Shown piece by piece: positions 8,029-16,753 of a stretch of 64,000 nt of DNA (its first letter is position 1; every line of letters starts with the position of its first letter). This stretch comes from Paraburkholderia sp. BL9I2N2 (GTDB taxonomy: Bacteria; Pseudomonadota; Gammaproteobacteria; Burkholderiales; Burkholderiaceae): NCBI RefSeq assembly GCF_004339745.1, contig NZ_SMGP01000005.1:62001-126000 (forward strand), read 5' to 3'. Both the position numbers and the translations under genes were made by a program. The notes below the pieces were generated by a model. It did no database searches. It saw only the letters and a program-made list of their open reading frames with translations, and was not told where the DNA came from.

Positions 8029-8978
8029 ATCGCGTTTTGAACACCCCGCACTACGACAAACTGATCGTGCAGGAAGTGGCGCCGCGCGACGGTTTGCAGA
8101 TCGAACCCACCTGGGTCGACACGCCCGACAAGATCGCGCTGATCAACTCGCTATCCACCGTGGGCTTCACGCGCATCGAGGCCGGCTCGTTCGTTTCACC
8201 GAAAGCGATTCCCGCGCTGCGTGACGGCGAGGCCGTGTTCCAGCAGATCGAGCGGCAACCGGGCGTGATTTACGTCGCGCTGATTCCGAATCTGAAGGGC
8301 GCCGAACGCGCGCTGGCTTCGCGAGCGGATGAACTGAACCTGGTGATGTCCGCGAGTCAGACGCACAACCGCGCCAACATGCGGATGAGCTGCGAGTCGT
8401 CGCTGGTGGCGTTCGGCGACATCGTGCAGCACGTGAAGGGCTCGGGCGTGCTGTTGAACGCGTCGGTGGCGACCACGTTCGGCTGTCCGTTCGAAGGCAA
8501 GATCGACGAAGACCGCGTGATCAGCATTGTCGATACATACCGCGAGATGGGGATCGAGGGCATCACGCTCGCCGACACGACCGGCATGGCGAACCCGCGC
8601 CAGGTGACGCGACTGGTCACGCGCGTGCTCGAACGACTGCCGGCCGCGGCACTCACGCTGCACTTTCACAACACGCGCGGGCTGGGTCTTGCGAATGTGT
8701 TGGCGGCATACGAAGCCGGCGCGCGCCGCTTCGACGCCGCGTTGGGCGGCCTCGGCGGCTGCCCGTTCGCACCGGGCGCGTCCGGCAACATCTGCACGGA
8801 AGACCTCGTGAACATGTGCGACGAAATGGGCATTCCCACCGGGATCGATCTGGAAAAGCTGATCGCGCTGTCGCGCGGCTTGCCCGCGTTGCTCGGCCAC
8901 GACGTGCCGGGGCAACTGGCAAAGGCGGGTCGTAACTGCGACCTGCATCCCGTACCCGAATACGTTCTACAAATCTAA
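8025..8978 (+). CDS. mvaB: Hydroxymethylglutaryl-CoA lyase family protein
   Basis: 317 residues, close to the usual 300-320. Motifs: EVAPRDGLQIEP at the start (the DG of the catalytic barrel), FVSPKAIPAL, LADTTGMANP, LHFHNTRGLGLAN with metal-binding His residues, and the lyase signature GGLGGCPFAPGASGN with the active-site Cys. HMG-CoA lyase splits HMG-CoA into acetyl-CoA and acetoacetate. The ATGA overlap with the CoA-transferase gene and the following carrier make a compact uptake, activation and cleavage cassette. A related hydroxyacyl-CoA could be the true substrate. No leucine-degradation genes are nearby, which favours a dedicated role on an imported acid. Confidence 0.88.
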   Translation: MNRVLNTPHYDKLIVQEVAPRDGLQIEPTWVDTPDKIALINSLSTVGFTRIEAGSFVSPKAIPALRDGEAVFQQIERQPGVIYVALIPNLKGAERALASRADELNLVMSASQTHNRANMRMSCESSLVAFGDIVQHVKGSGVLLNASVATTFGCPFEGKIDEDRVISIVDTYREMGIEGITLADTTGMANPRQVTRLVTRVLERLPAAALTLHFHNTRGLGLANVLAAYEAGARRFDAALGGLGGCPFAPGASGNICTEDLVNMCDEMGIPTGIDLEKLIALSRGLPALLGHDVPGQLAKAGRNCDLHPVPEYVLQI

Positions 8979-9038
8979 CCCTCCCCTAATCGATTAAACG
9001 ACCGGACGGCTTCGCCGAATCCGGCATTGGAGACGAAC

Positions 9039-10370
9039 ATGAGTGACCTGGGCGCAGTCGCAACCGGCAACCGCGAGCACAGCGCGAACGATGCTTCGGC
9101 CATCATCCGCAAAGTCGCGTGGCGGTTGATGCCGCTGATCATGATCTGCTATCTGTTTGCATTTTTTGACCGCATCAACATCAGCTTCGCGAAGTTCCAG
9201 TTGCAGAGCGACCTCGGCTTGTCCGATACCGCATACGGTCTCGGTGCGAGCCTGTTCGTGATCGGTTACGTGCTGTTCGAAGTCCCGAGCAATCTGTTTC
9301 TGTACAAGGTCGGCGCGCGGCGCTGGATCGCGCGGATCATGATCTCGTGGGGACTGGCGACGGCCGCGATGGTGTTCGTCAACAACGAGTGGCAGTTCTA
9401 CGGGTTGCGTTTCGTGATCGGCGCAATGGAAGCGGGCTTCGCGCCGGGCGTGCTGTACTACCTGACGCTGTGGTTTCCGCCGAGCTATCGCGGGCGTATC
9501 ACGTCGATGCTGTTTCTCGCGTCCGCGTTTTCCGGACTGGTCGGCGCGCCGCTCGCGGGGCTCGTGATCGGACACATGAACGGCGTGCTGGGCATGCCTG
9601 GCTGGCACTGGCTGTTTCTGCTCGGCGGGTTGCCGTGCATCGTGCTCGGCTATCTGGTGCTGAAGCTGCTGAAGGATCGTATCGAAGACGCGGGTTGGCT
9701 GTCGCCGGCAGAAAAGTCCTTTCTGTCCGGGCAGATTGCGCAGCAAAGCCGTCATCCGGACACCGGGCATTCGTTGATGGGTGCCATCAGAACGCCGGGC
9801 TTTCTCACGCTTGGGCTGGTGTATTTCCTGATTCAGGTGGCGTCGTACGGCTTGAATTTCTGGGCGCCGCATCTGATTCACGTGGCGGGCACGAACAACC
9901 CGACAGTGATCGGTTTGTTGACGGCGGTGCCTTATATTGCCGGCGCAATCTGCATGGTGGTGGTCGGGCGCTTGTCCGATGCGAGCGGCGAACGGCGCAA
10001 GTTCGTGTTCGGCTTGCTGGTCATGTCTGCGATCGGCTTCTTTGCAGCGGGGTTCTTCGACAAGCAGACGGCGTTGCTGGTCGTCGCGCTGGCTGTGATG
10101 GGCGCGGGCGTGGTCGCTTCGATTCCGGCGTTCTGGGCGTTGCCGCCGAAGCTCGTCACGGGCGCCGGCGCCGCCGGTGGGATCGCCTTGATCAATACGC
10201 TCGGGCAGCTCGGCGGCATTGTGAGCCCGATCATGGTGGGGCGCGTGCGAGACCTGACCGGCAGTACCACGCCGGCCTTGTACGTGATCGGCGCGATGAG
10301 CCTGGTGTGCGCGCTGATCGTGTTGTACGGATTGCCTGACTCATTGCGACGCAAGGAAGCCGCGCGGTAA
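9039..10370 (+). CDS. MFS transporter, anion:cation symporter type
   Basis: 443 residues from ATG 9039, preceded by GGAGA at good spacing (an upstream TTG at 9027 would place that site inside the gene). About twelve hydrophobic segments are visible. The stretch FFDRINISFAKFQLQSDLGL after the first segment is typical of ACS-family carriers for organic anions such as phthalate, tartrate and glucarate. It ends the LysR-linked operon and most likely imports the acid used by the CoA-transferase and lyase. Confidence 0.9.
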   Translation: MSDLGAVATGNREHSANDASAIIRKVAWRLMPLIMICYLFAFFDRINISFAKFQLQSDLGLSDTAYGLGASLFVIGYVLFEVPSNLFLYKVGARRWIARIMISWGLATAAMVFVNNEWQFYGLRFVIGAMEAGFAPGVLYYLTLWFPPSYRGRITSMLFLASAFSGLVGAPLAGLVIGHMNGVLGMPGWHWLFLLGGLPCIVLGYLVLKLLKDRIEDAGWLSPAEKSFLSGQIAQQSRHPDTGHSLMGAIRTPGFLTLGLVYFLIQVASYGLNFWAPHLIHVAGTNNPTVIGLLTAVPYIAGAICMVVVGRLSDASGERRKFVFGLLVMSAIGFFAAGFFDKQTALLVVALAVMGAGVVASIPAFWALPPKLVTGAGAAGGIALINTLGQLGGIVSPIMVGRVRDLTGSTTPALYVIGAMSLVCALIVLYGLPDSLRRKEAAR

Positions 10371-10371
10371 A

Positions 10372-10397
10372 GGCTGACCTGACGCGATCGGTCAGCC
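10372..10397. terminator. Inverted repeat between convergent genes
   Basis: GGCTGACC (10372-10379) and GGTCAGCC (10390-10397) form a perfect 8-bp stem with a 10-base loop. It begins right after the MFS stop and covers the stop codon of the convergent antiporter gene. There is no T-run, so it is a weak terminator candidate. Confidence 0.35.
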
Positions 10398-11978
10398 CCT
10401 GCCATGCAACGCGGCGATTTCCTGCAGGTCCAGATCGTGTTCGAGAACGCTCAGCAGTTCATCGTGAAGCAAGCCCGTTCGATGCAGCTGCAATAGCTCG
10501 ACGCGTGCCGCCGAAACGGCGGCCAGCACCACGTCGTAGTGCGCGGCGCGTTCTTTCGCAGGAAAGGTGGCTTCGTCCTGATGGGCCTCGGTAATGCGAG
10601 CACGATAGCTGTACTGTTCCAGCAAGCGCGGATGAATCACGCTGCCATCCGCCCCATGCACGAGCGGCTGAATGGCGGCGAGCTGCGCGGCTTCGAGCCG
10701 TGCCCACGCCTGCGGCTCGGTCAGATGCTGTTCGTTTCGTTCGGCTGCGTGGTCCGGATTGATCCAGCGAATCAGCGCTCCGATCGTCGTGCCTTGACCG
10801 AGCACCGTCACCAGAATCACGGCAAATGAGGCGACCAGGATCAGATCGCGGCCGGGCATCTCCTCAGGCAAGGAGAGCGCGATAGCCAGCGTGACCACGC
10901 CTCGCATGCCGGCCCAGCTCGTGACAGTGGCCGAGCGCCAGTCGGGCGTGCCGCCCGTGCGGCGCGCCAATTTGCACACCAGCGCCTTCAACCATTCCAC
11001 CGCGAAGACCCACACGAATCGCGACAGCACGACCACCGCGAGCACCGCGCCGACGACGGGGGCGAACGCGGCCAACACGTCGCCGACGCCGCCTAGCCGC
11101 ACGATCACGCCGCGCAGCGACAGTCCGATCAGAATGAACACCAGCGCTTCCATCAGGAAGATCACGACCTGCCAGAAGGCCGTGCCGCGCATGCGTACCG
11201 CCGCCGAAAAGACTTCGTGCTGATGCCAGCCGAGCACCATCCCGCAACTCACGGTCGCGATCACGCCCGACACATCCAACGTGTCGCCGACGATATAGCT
11301 GGCCCACGCGGACAGGGTCGATGCGGTGATGATGAGGTATGCGTCGTCGAGATAACGCAGAAGCTTGACGAGCACGAAACCGATCGCCACGCCCACCGCT
11401 ATGCCGCCCAGTGCGAGCACGGCGAAGCGTCCGATCGCATGCTGCGCGCTGAAGGTGCCGGTTAGCGCGGCTGCGACGGCGAAGCGGAACAGCACGAGGC
11501 CGGCGGCGTCGTTGAGGAGGCTCTCGCCTTCGAGCAGTACCATCAGGCGGCGCGGCAGCGCGACGCGTTCGAGCACCGCCTTCGCGGCGACGGCGTCGGG
11601 CGGCGAGACGATCGCACCCAAGGCGAAGCACGCGCCCCACGGCAGAGCGGGCACGACCCAATGCACGACCAGACCGACCGTGAGCGTGGTGAACGCGACG
11701 GCGCCGATCGCGAGCAGCAGGATGCCGCCGAGATTGCCCTTGAACTCGTCCCACACGGAGAAGTACGCGCCGTCCATGAGGAGCGGCGGCAGGAACACGA
11801 TCAGGACCAGTTCGGGATCGAGATTGAAGCGTGGCAGTCCGGGCACGAAGGCCATTGCGGCGCCGCCGACCAGCAGCGCGGCGGCTGGCGGCAGACGCAG
11901 CCGCTTGGCAAGCAGTTCGAGACCGATGATCGCGACGAGCGACAGCAGGACGACTTTGAAGCCCATGACGGACGACAT
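10392..11978 (-). CDS. Na+/H+ antiporter, CPA1/NhaP type
   Basis: 528 residues from ATG 11978, which has GAGG about nine bases upstream. The first 400 residues contain around twelve hydrophobic segments, including the family stretches FLPPLLMDGAYFSVW and LGAIVSPPDAVAAKAVLERV with the ion-binding Asp, and LLEGESLLNDAAGLVLFRFA. The last 120 residues are hydrophilic and helical, as in bacterial CPA1 exchangers with a cytoplasmic tail. Role: sodium or potassium/proton exchange for pH and salt homeostasis. It stands alone on its strand. Confidence 0.92.
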   Translation of the reverse strand: MSSVMGFKVVLLSLVAIIGLELLAKRLRLPPAAALLVGGAAMAFVPGLPRFNLDPELVLIVFLPPLLMDGAYFSVWDEFKGNLGGILLLAIGAVAFTTLTVGLVVHWVVPALPWGACFALGAIVSPPDAVAAKAVLERVALPRRLMVLLEGESLLNDAAGLVLFRFAVAAALTGTFSAQHAIGRFAVLALGGIAVGVAIGFVLVKLLRYLDDAYLIITASTLSAWASYIVGDTLDVSGVIATVSCGMVLGWHQHEVFSAAVRMRGTAFWQVVIFLMEALVFILIGLSLRGVIVRLGGVGDVLAAFAPVVGAVLAVVVLSRFVWVFAVEWLKALVCKLARRTGGTPDWRSATVTSWAGMRGVVTLAIALSLPEEMPGRDLILVASFAVILVTVLGQGTTIGALIRWINPDHAAERNEQHLTEPQAWARLEAAQLAAIQPLVHGADGSVIHPRLLEQYSYRARITEAHQDEATFPAKERAAHYDVVLAAVSAARVELLQLHRTGLLHDELLSVLEHDLDLQEIAALHGRG

Positions 11979-12067
11979 GTTCGGCCTCGGCAAATGGCTG
12001 GGGAACTACTTTTTATCACACAGCGGATGGGGTGCCTGTGGTTGTGACGAGACAGGATAGGCGTGTG

Positions 12068-12285
12068 GCGTCAAGCACTTGGGTGGGCTGTGCGCAGGTT
12101 GTCCACAGGCTTATGGACAATTTGTGGGGATAACTGACAGTTCGCGTCGAACCGCATTCCGGCGTCACGCGTTTCCAGCGCATTCGCCCGCAAAGTGCCG
12201 ACCGGTGCTCACGCATGAACCGCAGGTCGATACCTCCATCGCATCAACCACTTGGCTGGGATGTAAGAAGGTTGTCCACAGGCTT
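12068..12285. repeat. Imperfect direct repeat with DnaA-box-like sequences
   Basis: Two related units of about 46 bp lie at 12068-12113 and 12240-12285, 172 bp apart. Both contain CACTTGG, TGGG, TGT and end in AGGTTGTCCACAGGCTT (12097-12113 and 12269-12285). TTGTCCACA is one base from the DnaA box TTATCCACA. After the first unit come TTATGGACAA (12111-12120) and TGTGGGGATAA (12123-12133), two further DnaA-like sequences on the opposite strand. The surrounding gap (11979-12360) has no gene. Confidence 0.55.
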
Positions 12286-12360
12286 GCCAACATTTTAGGT
12301 GGACAAGTTTTACCTTCGGCGCGGACGCCGAAGGCACACCGCCTAGGTGCTCAACTCAAC

Positions 12361-13086
12361 TCAAGTCTTCAACGGCGACGCAGCCACCGCTTCCCGCGAC
12401 TGCACCTGCAAAACCGCATCGCGCTTATCAAGCAGATGCTGCCGAAGAATCGCACTCAGCTTCTTACCATCCCGCGCTTCAAGCGCCTTCAGCATCTCGT
12501 CGTGATCATGAATCGCGCTATCCCACTTCGGAATCTGGAAATTCGACCGAAACCTGAGCGCCTGCAAGCGCCGATTCACCGCGACATAAGTCTGCCGCAG
12601 AGCCGAGTTCCTGGCCGCCTCATTGATCTTGTCGTGGATCGCCTGATTGCGGCTGTAGTACCCGGCCAGATCGTTCTGCGTACGGCACGCGAGCATCGCG
12701 TAATGCAGCGCCTTGATCTCGGCGAGTTCAGCAGCCGTCATCCGCTCGGCCGCCAGTTCGCCGGAAAAAGCTTCGAGACCACTCATCAATTCGAAGGTTT
12801 CGCGCAATTCAGCCTCCGACATCTTCGACACCGACGCGCCACGATTCGGCGAAATCTCGATCAACCCTTCCGCGGCCAACACCTTCAGCGCCTCGCGCAG
12901 CGGCGTGCGTGAAATACCGAGCGTTTCGCACAACTCGCGCTCGTTCAATTTCTTGCCCGGCTCGAGCACGCCTTCGACGATGAAGCGCCGAATGTGCTCC
13001 ACCACCGTGTCGTGCAAGCGCTGCCGCTCGACCTTCGGCATCAGCGGGGAAGTGGCGACGTCGGCCTCGAAATCCGAATTTTGCAT
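12361..13086 (-). CDS. GntR-family regulator, FadR/FCD subfamily
   Basis: 241 residues. Residues 20-90 are the winged HTH (FIVEGVLEPGKKLNERELCE, then LGISRTPLREALKVLAAEGL). Residues 95-230 form the helical FCD effector domain, with the metal- or ligand-binding His in AIHDKINEAARN and in the C-terminal AILRQHLLDKRD. It is divergent from the aminotransferase cassette. Its start codon overlaps one of two nearly identical 17-bp sites, the other lying in the aminotransferase promoter, so autoregulation plus repression of the cassette is likely. Confidence 0.92.
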   Translation of the reverse strand: MQNSDFEADVATSPLMPKVERQRLHDTVVEHIRRFIVEGVLEPGKKLNERELCETLGISRTPLREALKVLAAEGLIEISPNRGASVSKMSEAELRETFELMSGLEAFSGELAAERMTAAELAEIKALHYAMLACRTQNDLAGYYSRNQAIHDKINEAARNSALRQTYVAVNRRLQALRFRSNFQIPKWDSAIHDHDEMLKALEARDGKKLSAILRQHLLDKRDAVLQVQSREAVAASPLKT

Positions 13087-13092
13087 ACAAAA
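13076..13092 (-). promoter_or_regulatory. Putative GntR operator over the regulator start codon
   Basis: Read on the minus strand this is TTTTGTATGCAAAATTC; its ATG is the start codon of the GntR gene. It matches the site at 13217-13233 in 16 of 17 bases. The core TTTTG-N-ATGCAAAA is nearly palindromic, as FCD-type GntR operators usually are. Confidence 0.5.
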
Positions 13093-13185
13093 GCCCTCAA
13101 CATCTCATTAGCTCGGATTTTATAGGAAGCTGAAAGATTAGTTAATAGCGCGGGTAAACACCGGTGCCAGCGGGCAATTTTCGCC

Positions 13186-13233
13186 TTGGGATCGTCGGGG
13201 TTCGTCTGATATAGTTTTTTGAATGCAAAATTC
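13186..13233 (+). promoter_or_regulatory. Promoter and GntR operator of the aminotransferase operon
   Basis: TTGGGA (13186-13191) and TATAGT (13210-13215), 18 bp apart, form a fair sigma-70 promoter. TTTTGAATGCAAAATTC at 13217-13233 lies directly behind the -10 box, over the expected transcription start, where a bound GntR repressor would block initiation. It is followed by the GGAGG ribosome site of the gene at 13249. Confidence 0.5.
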
Positions 13234-13248
13234 AATCGGAGGAGCCCA

Positions 13249-14469
13249 ATGCTCAAGCTAGACTTTCACCCCGCTGGCCGTCACTTTTTGCAGATTCCGG
13301 GTCCGAGCCCGGTGCCCGACCGTATCCTCCGGGCGATGAGCTACCCGACCATCGACCACCGCGGTCCGGAGTTCGGCGAACTCGGTCTGAAGGTGCTCGA
13401 CGGCATCAAGAAAATCTTCAAGACGCAGCAACCCGTGGTGATTTACCCGGCCTCGGGCACGGGCGCCTGGGAAGCGGCGCTCTCGAACACGTTGAGCCCC
13501 GGCGACCACGTGCTGATGTTCGAAACCGGCCACTTCGCCACGCTGTGGAAAAAGATGGCGGAAAGCCTCGGGCTGAAGCCGGAGTTTCTCGGCCTGCCGG
13601 GCATCGAAGGCTGGCGTCGCGGCGTGCAGCCGCAAATGATCGAAGAGCGTCTGCGCGCCGACACGCAGCACGCGATCAAGGCGGTGTGCGTGGTGCACAA
13701 CGAAACGTCCACGGGCGTGACCTCCGATATCGCCGCCGTGCGTCGCGCAATCGACGCAGCGGGTCATCCGGCCTTGCTGCTGGTCGACACGATCTCAGGC
13801 CTCGCGTGCGCCGACTATCGTCACGACGAATGGGGCGTCGACGTCACCGTCTCGGGCTCGCAAAAAGGTTTGATGCTGCCGCCCGGCATCAGCTTCAACG
13901 CGATCTCGCCGAAAGCCGTGGCCGCCAGCAAGCAGGCAAAACTGCCGCGCAGCTTCTGGGATTGGACTGACATCGTCGAGATGAACAAGACCGGTTACTG
14001 GCCGTACACGCCGAACACGAACCTGCTTTACGGACTCAATGAAGCGCTCGAGATGATTCTCGGCGAAGGGCTCGACAACGTGTTCGCCCGTCACGAACGT
14101 CTCGCCGAAGCAACCCGTCGCGCGGTGCGCGCGTGGGGTCTGGAGATTCAGTGCGCCGATCCGTCGGTGTACAGCCCGGTGCTCACGGGCGTGATGATGC
14201 CCGACGGCATCGATGCCGATGCGGTGCGCAAGCTCATCTACGAACGCTTCGACATGTCGCTTGGCACGGGCCTCGGCAAGATGAAAGGCCGCATGTTCCG
14301 CATCGGCCATCTCGGCGACTGCAACGACCTGATGCTGCTGGCCACGCTGGCCGGCTGCGAAATGGGTCTGCGGCTCGCGGGCGTGCCGCTCAAGGAAAGC
14401 GGCATGCCTGCCGCTATGGAATGGTTGAGCCAGCCGACCCAAGCCTCGGGCCTGAAAGCCGCGGCCTGA
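13249..14469 (+). CDS. Class V aminotransferase, alanine/serine-glyoxylate type
   Basis: 406 residues from ATG 13249, with GGAGG nine bases upstream. The N-terminus FLQIPGPSPVPDRILRAMS is characteristic of alanine-glyoxylate and serine-glyoxylate aminotransferases. The PLP-binding Lys is K206 in SGSQKGLMLPPG; the Asp stacking on the cofactor is in LLVDTISGLA. The C-terminal RIGHLGDCNDL is also typical. The reaction moves an amino group from a small amino acid to glyoxylate or another 2-oxo acid. As first gene of a GntR-controlled cassette with a carrier, a hydratase-like protein and a 2-hydroxyacid dehydrogenase, it probably feeds an unidentified amino or keto acid into central metabolism. 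Confidence 0.9.
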   Translation: MLKLDFHPAGRHFLQIPGPSPVPDRILRAMSYPTIDHRGPEFGELGLKVLDGIKKIFKTQQPVVIYPASGTGAWEAALSNTLSPGDHVLMFETGHFATLWKKMAESLGLKPEFLGLPGIEGWRRGVQPQMIEERLRADTQHAIKAVCVVHNETSTGVTSDIAAVRRAIDAAGHPALLLVDTISGLACADYRHDEWGVDVTVSGSQKGLMLPPGISFNAISPKAVAASKQAKLPRSFWDWTDIVEMNKTGYWPYTPNTNLLYGLNEALEMILGEGLDNVFARHERLAEATRRAVRAWGLEIQCADPSVYSPVLTGVMMPDGIDADAVRKLIYERFDMSLGTGLGKMKGRMFRIGHLGDCNDLMLLATLAGCEMGLRLAGVPLKESGMPAAMEWLSQPTQASGLKAAA

Positions 14470-14641
14470 GGACACGAGGCGCAACCAACGGCTCGCAAAA
14501 AAGGGACTTCCCTGACGAAGGAAGCCGCGCACAGAACGCGGCCCGAACTAATGCGATGGTCCCGCGGCGCAAGCCGCTGCCGGGCAACGACGCAGCGCGC
14601 CATCTCAGGCCCGCCGTCGACACATGCAATGGAGAGAGACG

Positions 14642-15928
14642 ATGAAGCGGTTTCGTGTGACCAGTGCGACCAGTATCGTTCTAGTGATGCTCTGCATCAT
14701 GTACTTCATCACCTACCTCGACCGCGTCAACGTCAGCACCGCGGCGGCGGGTTTCGGCAAGGAATTCCATCTCTCGCATACGGAAGTCGGCCTGGTGTTC
14801 TCGGCCTTCGCGTATCCGTATCTGATCTTCCAGATTATCGGCGGATGGGTCAGTGATCGCTTCGGTGCGAAACGCACGTTGATATTTTGCGGCGCCATCT
14901 GGGGCGTCGCGACTCTGCTGACGGGTTTTGCGGGCGGCCTGGTTTCGCTGCTGGCCGCGCGCGTGCTGCTCGGCTTCGGCGAGGGCGCGACGTTTCCCGC
15001 CGCCACTTCCGCGATGGCGCGCTGGGTCGCCAAGGAAAAACGCGGCTTCGCGCAGGGCATCACGCATGCGGCCTCGCGGATCGGCAATGCGGTGGCGCCC
15101 GGCCTGATCGTGCTCGTCATGGCGACCTGGGGCTGGCGCGAGTCGTTCTATATCTGCGGCGTGTTCAGCTTGTTGTGGGTCGCCGTGTGGGCGATTACCT
15201 TCACCGAACATCCGAAAGATCATCCGCGTATCACGAACGACGAGCTCACCGCGCTGCCCGCGCCGAAGCCGAAAGTCGCCGGCGTGCCGTGGGGCAAACT
15301 GTTTCGCCGCATGTGGCCGGTCACGATCGTGTACTTCTGCTACGGCTGGACATTGTGGCTGTTCCTGAGCTGGATTCCGCAATACTTTCTGCACAGCTAT
15401 CACCTGCAACTTCAGAAGTCGGCGATCTTCGCTTCGGTGGTGTTCTTCGCCGGCGTGATCGGCGACACGCTCGGCGGCATCGTGACCGACGCGATCTTCA
15501 CGCGCACCGGCAGCCTGAAACGCGCACGTAGCTGGATGGTGTCGGTCTGCATGTTCTTCTGCCTGCTCTCGCTGATTCCACTGATGTTCACGCACAGCCT
15601 GTATCTGTCGATGGCGTGTCTCGCGTCCGGCTTCTTCTTTGCCGAAATGACGATCGGTCCAATGTGGGCGATTCCGATGGATATCGCGCCGGAATACTCG
15701 GGCACCGCAAGCGGCATGATGAACACCGGCTCGGCACTGGCGGCGATCATCTCGCCGGTGGTCGGCGGTTTCCTGATCGACTACTTCGGCAGCTGGGAAT
15801 TGCCGTTCGTCGGCAGCATGCTGTTGATGGCGATCGGCGTGGTGCTCGCGTTCCGCATGCAGCCGGAAAGCAAGTTCGCGCTCAACGCAGCTGATAAAGC
15901 GCATGTTCCTACCGGCATGGGCGTTTGA
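14642..15928 (+). CDS. MFS transporter, anion:cation symporter type
   Basis: 428 residues from ATG 14642, with GGAGAG upstream. Twelve hydrophobic segments are visible and the ACS-family stretch TYLDRVNVSTAAAGFGKEF follows the first. WVSDRFGAKRTL is the conserved loop 2-3 motif of the MFS. Second gene of the aminotransferase cassette, 172 bp after it and 43 bp before the hydratase gene; it likely imports the cassette substrate, probably an organic anion. Confidence 0.9.
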   Translation: MKRFRVTSATSIVLVMLCIMYFITYLDRVNVSTAAAGFGKEFHLSHTEVGLVFSAFAYPYLIFQIIGGWVSDRFGAKRTLIFCGAIWGVATLLTGFAGGLVSLLAARVLLGFGEGATFPAATSAMARWVAKEKRGFAQGITHAASRIGNAVAPGLIVLVMATWGWRESFYICGVFSLLWVAVWAITFTEHPKDHPRITNDELTALPAPKPKVAGVPWGKLFRRMWPVTIVYFCYGWTLWLFLSWIPQYFLHSYHLQLQKSAIFASVVFFAGVIGDTLGGIVTDAIFTRTGSLKRARSWMVSVCMFFCLLSLIPLMFTHSLYLSMACLASGFFFAEMTIGPMWAIPMDIAPEYSGTASGMMNTGSALAAIISPVVGGFLIDYFGSWELPFVGSMLLMAIGVVLAFRMQPESKFALNAADKAHVPTGMGV

Positions 15929-15971
15929 GCGCGCTACACCGTTCCATCTTTCCGCCTCACGACACGACACT

Positions 15972-16721
15972 ATGATGACAGCACTCAGCCGGCTTCTCGC
16001 CGATGCACGCCGCAATCACGCCACGCTCGACACGTTGCCGCCGGAGCACACACCCGCCGACTCCGCCGCGGCGTATGCGATCCAGCATGAAATCCTGGAC
16101 GCATGCGGTGCGCGGATCGCCGGCTGGAAGATCGGCGCGAAGTCCGAAAGCGGTCCGATCCAGGGCGCGCCGTTGCCCGACCTCGACTTGCATGCCGACG
16201 GTGCGCGTTTGCCGCGCGAAGTCTTCGCGCCGTTGGGCCTTGAACTGGAAATCGCGTTTCGCTTCGGACGGCGCTTCGACGTTTCCACCACGCCGTATAG
16301 CGAGGCTGAAGTGCTGGCGAGCATCGGTTCGATCGGCGCGACCATCGAAATCGTGGCGAGCCGCTACGCCGAATGGCCCGCCGTCGACAAGCTCGCTCAA
16401 CTCGCGGATTTGCAGAACCACGGCGCGCTGATCGTGGGCGAATTCACGCCGTATCGCGAGGATTTTCCGTTCGTGGCGCCGTCGCTGCATTTCGATTTCG
16501 ACGGAAACGATGTGGTTAAAGCCACGCCTGCCAATCCGGCCGGCGATCCGCGACGCCTGCTGACGTGGCTCGTCAATCACGCCACATCGCGCGGCATTGC
16601 GGTGACGCCGGAGATGGTCGTCACAGCCGGCTCCTACACCGGCATGTTCTTTCCGCAGACGGCGGGCACGGCGAGCGGGCGCATTGAAGGACTCGCGCCG
16701 GTCAGCCTCACGCTGTACTAG
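15972..16721 (+). CDS. 2-keto-4-pentenoate hydratase / FAH-superfamily protein
   Basis: 249 residues from ATG 15972 (a second ATG follows at once). It resembles MhpD-type hydratases: YAIQHEILDACGARIAGWKIGAKS near residues 38-62, a Gly-Pro-rich LGLELEIAFRFGR segment with metal-binding Glu residues, and AGSYTGMFFPQTAGTASG near the end. Family members hydrate 2-hydroxydienoates or decarboxylate related oxo acids with a divalent metal. The neighbours do not form a classical meta-cleavage pathway, so the substrate is open. Confidence 0.82.
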   Translation: MMTALSRLLADARRNHATLDTLPPEHTPADSAAAYAIQHEILDACGARIAGWKIGAKSESGPIQGAPLPDLDLHADGARLPREVFAPLGLELEIAFRFGRRFDVSTTPYSEAEVLASIGSIGATIEIVASRYAEWPAVDKLAQLADLQNHGALIVGEFTPYREDFPFVAPSLHFDFDGNDVVKATPANPAGDPRRLLTWLVNHATSRGIAVTPEMVVTAGSYTGMFFPQTAGTASGRIEGLAPVSLTLY

Positions 16722-16753
16722 CCGCTTCCCTGTTTTTGCCATAGGCCGACGAT

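Noticed and set aside
12068-12285. A replication origin
   Set aside because: DnaA-like sequences are present, but there is no dnaA, dnaN, parAB, rep or AT-rich unwinding region next to them.
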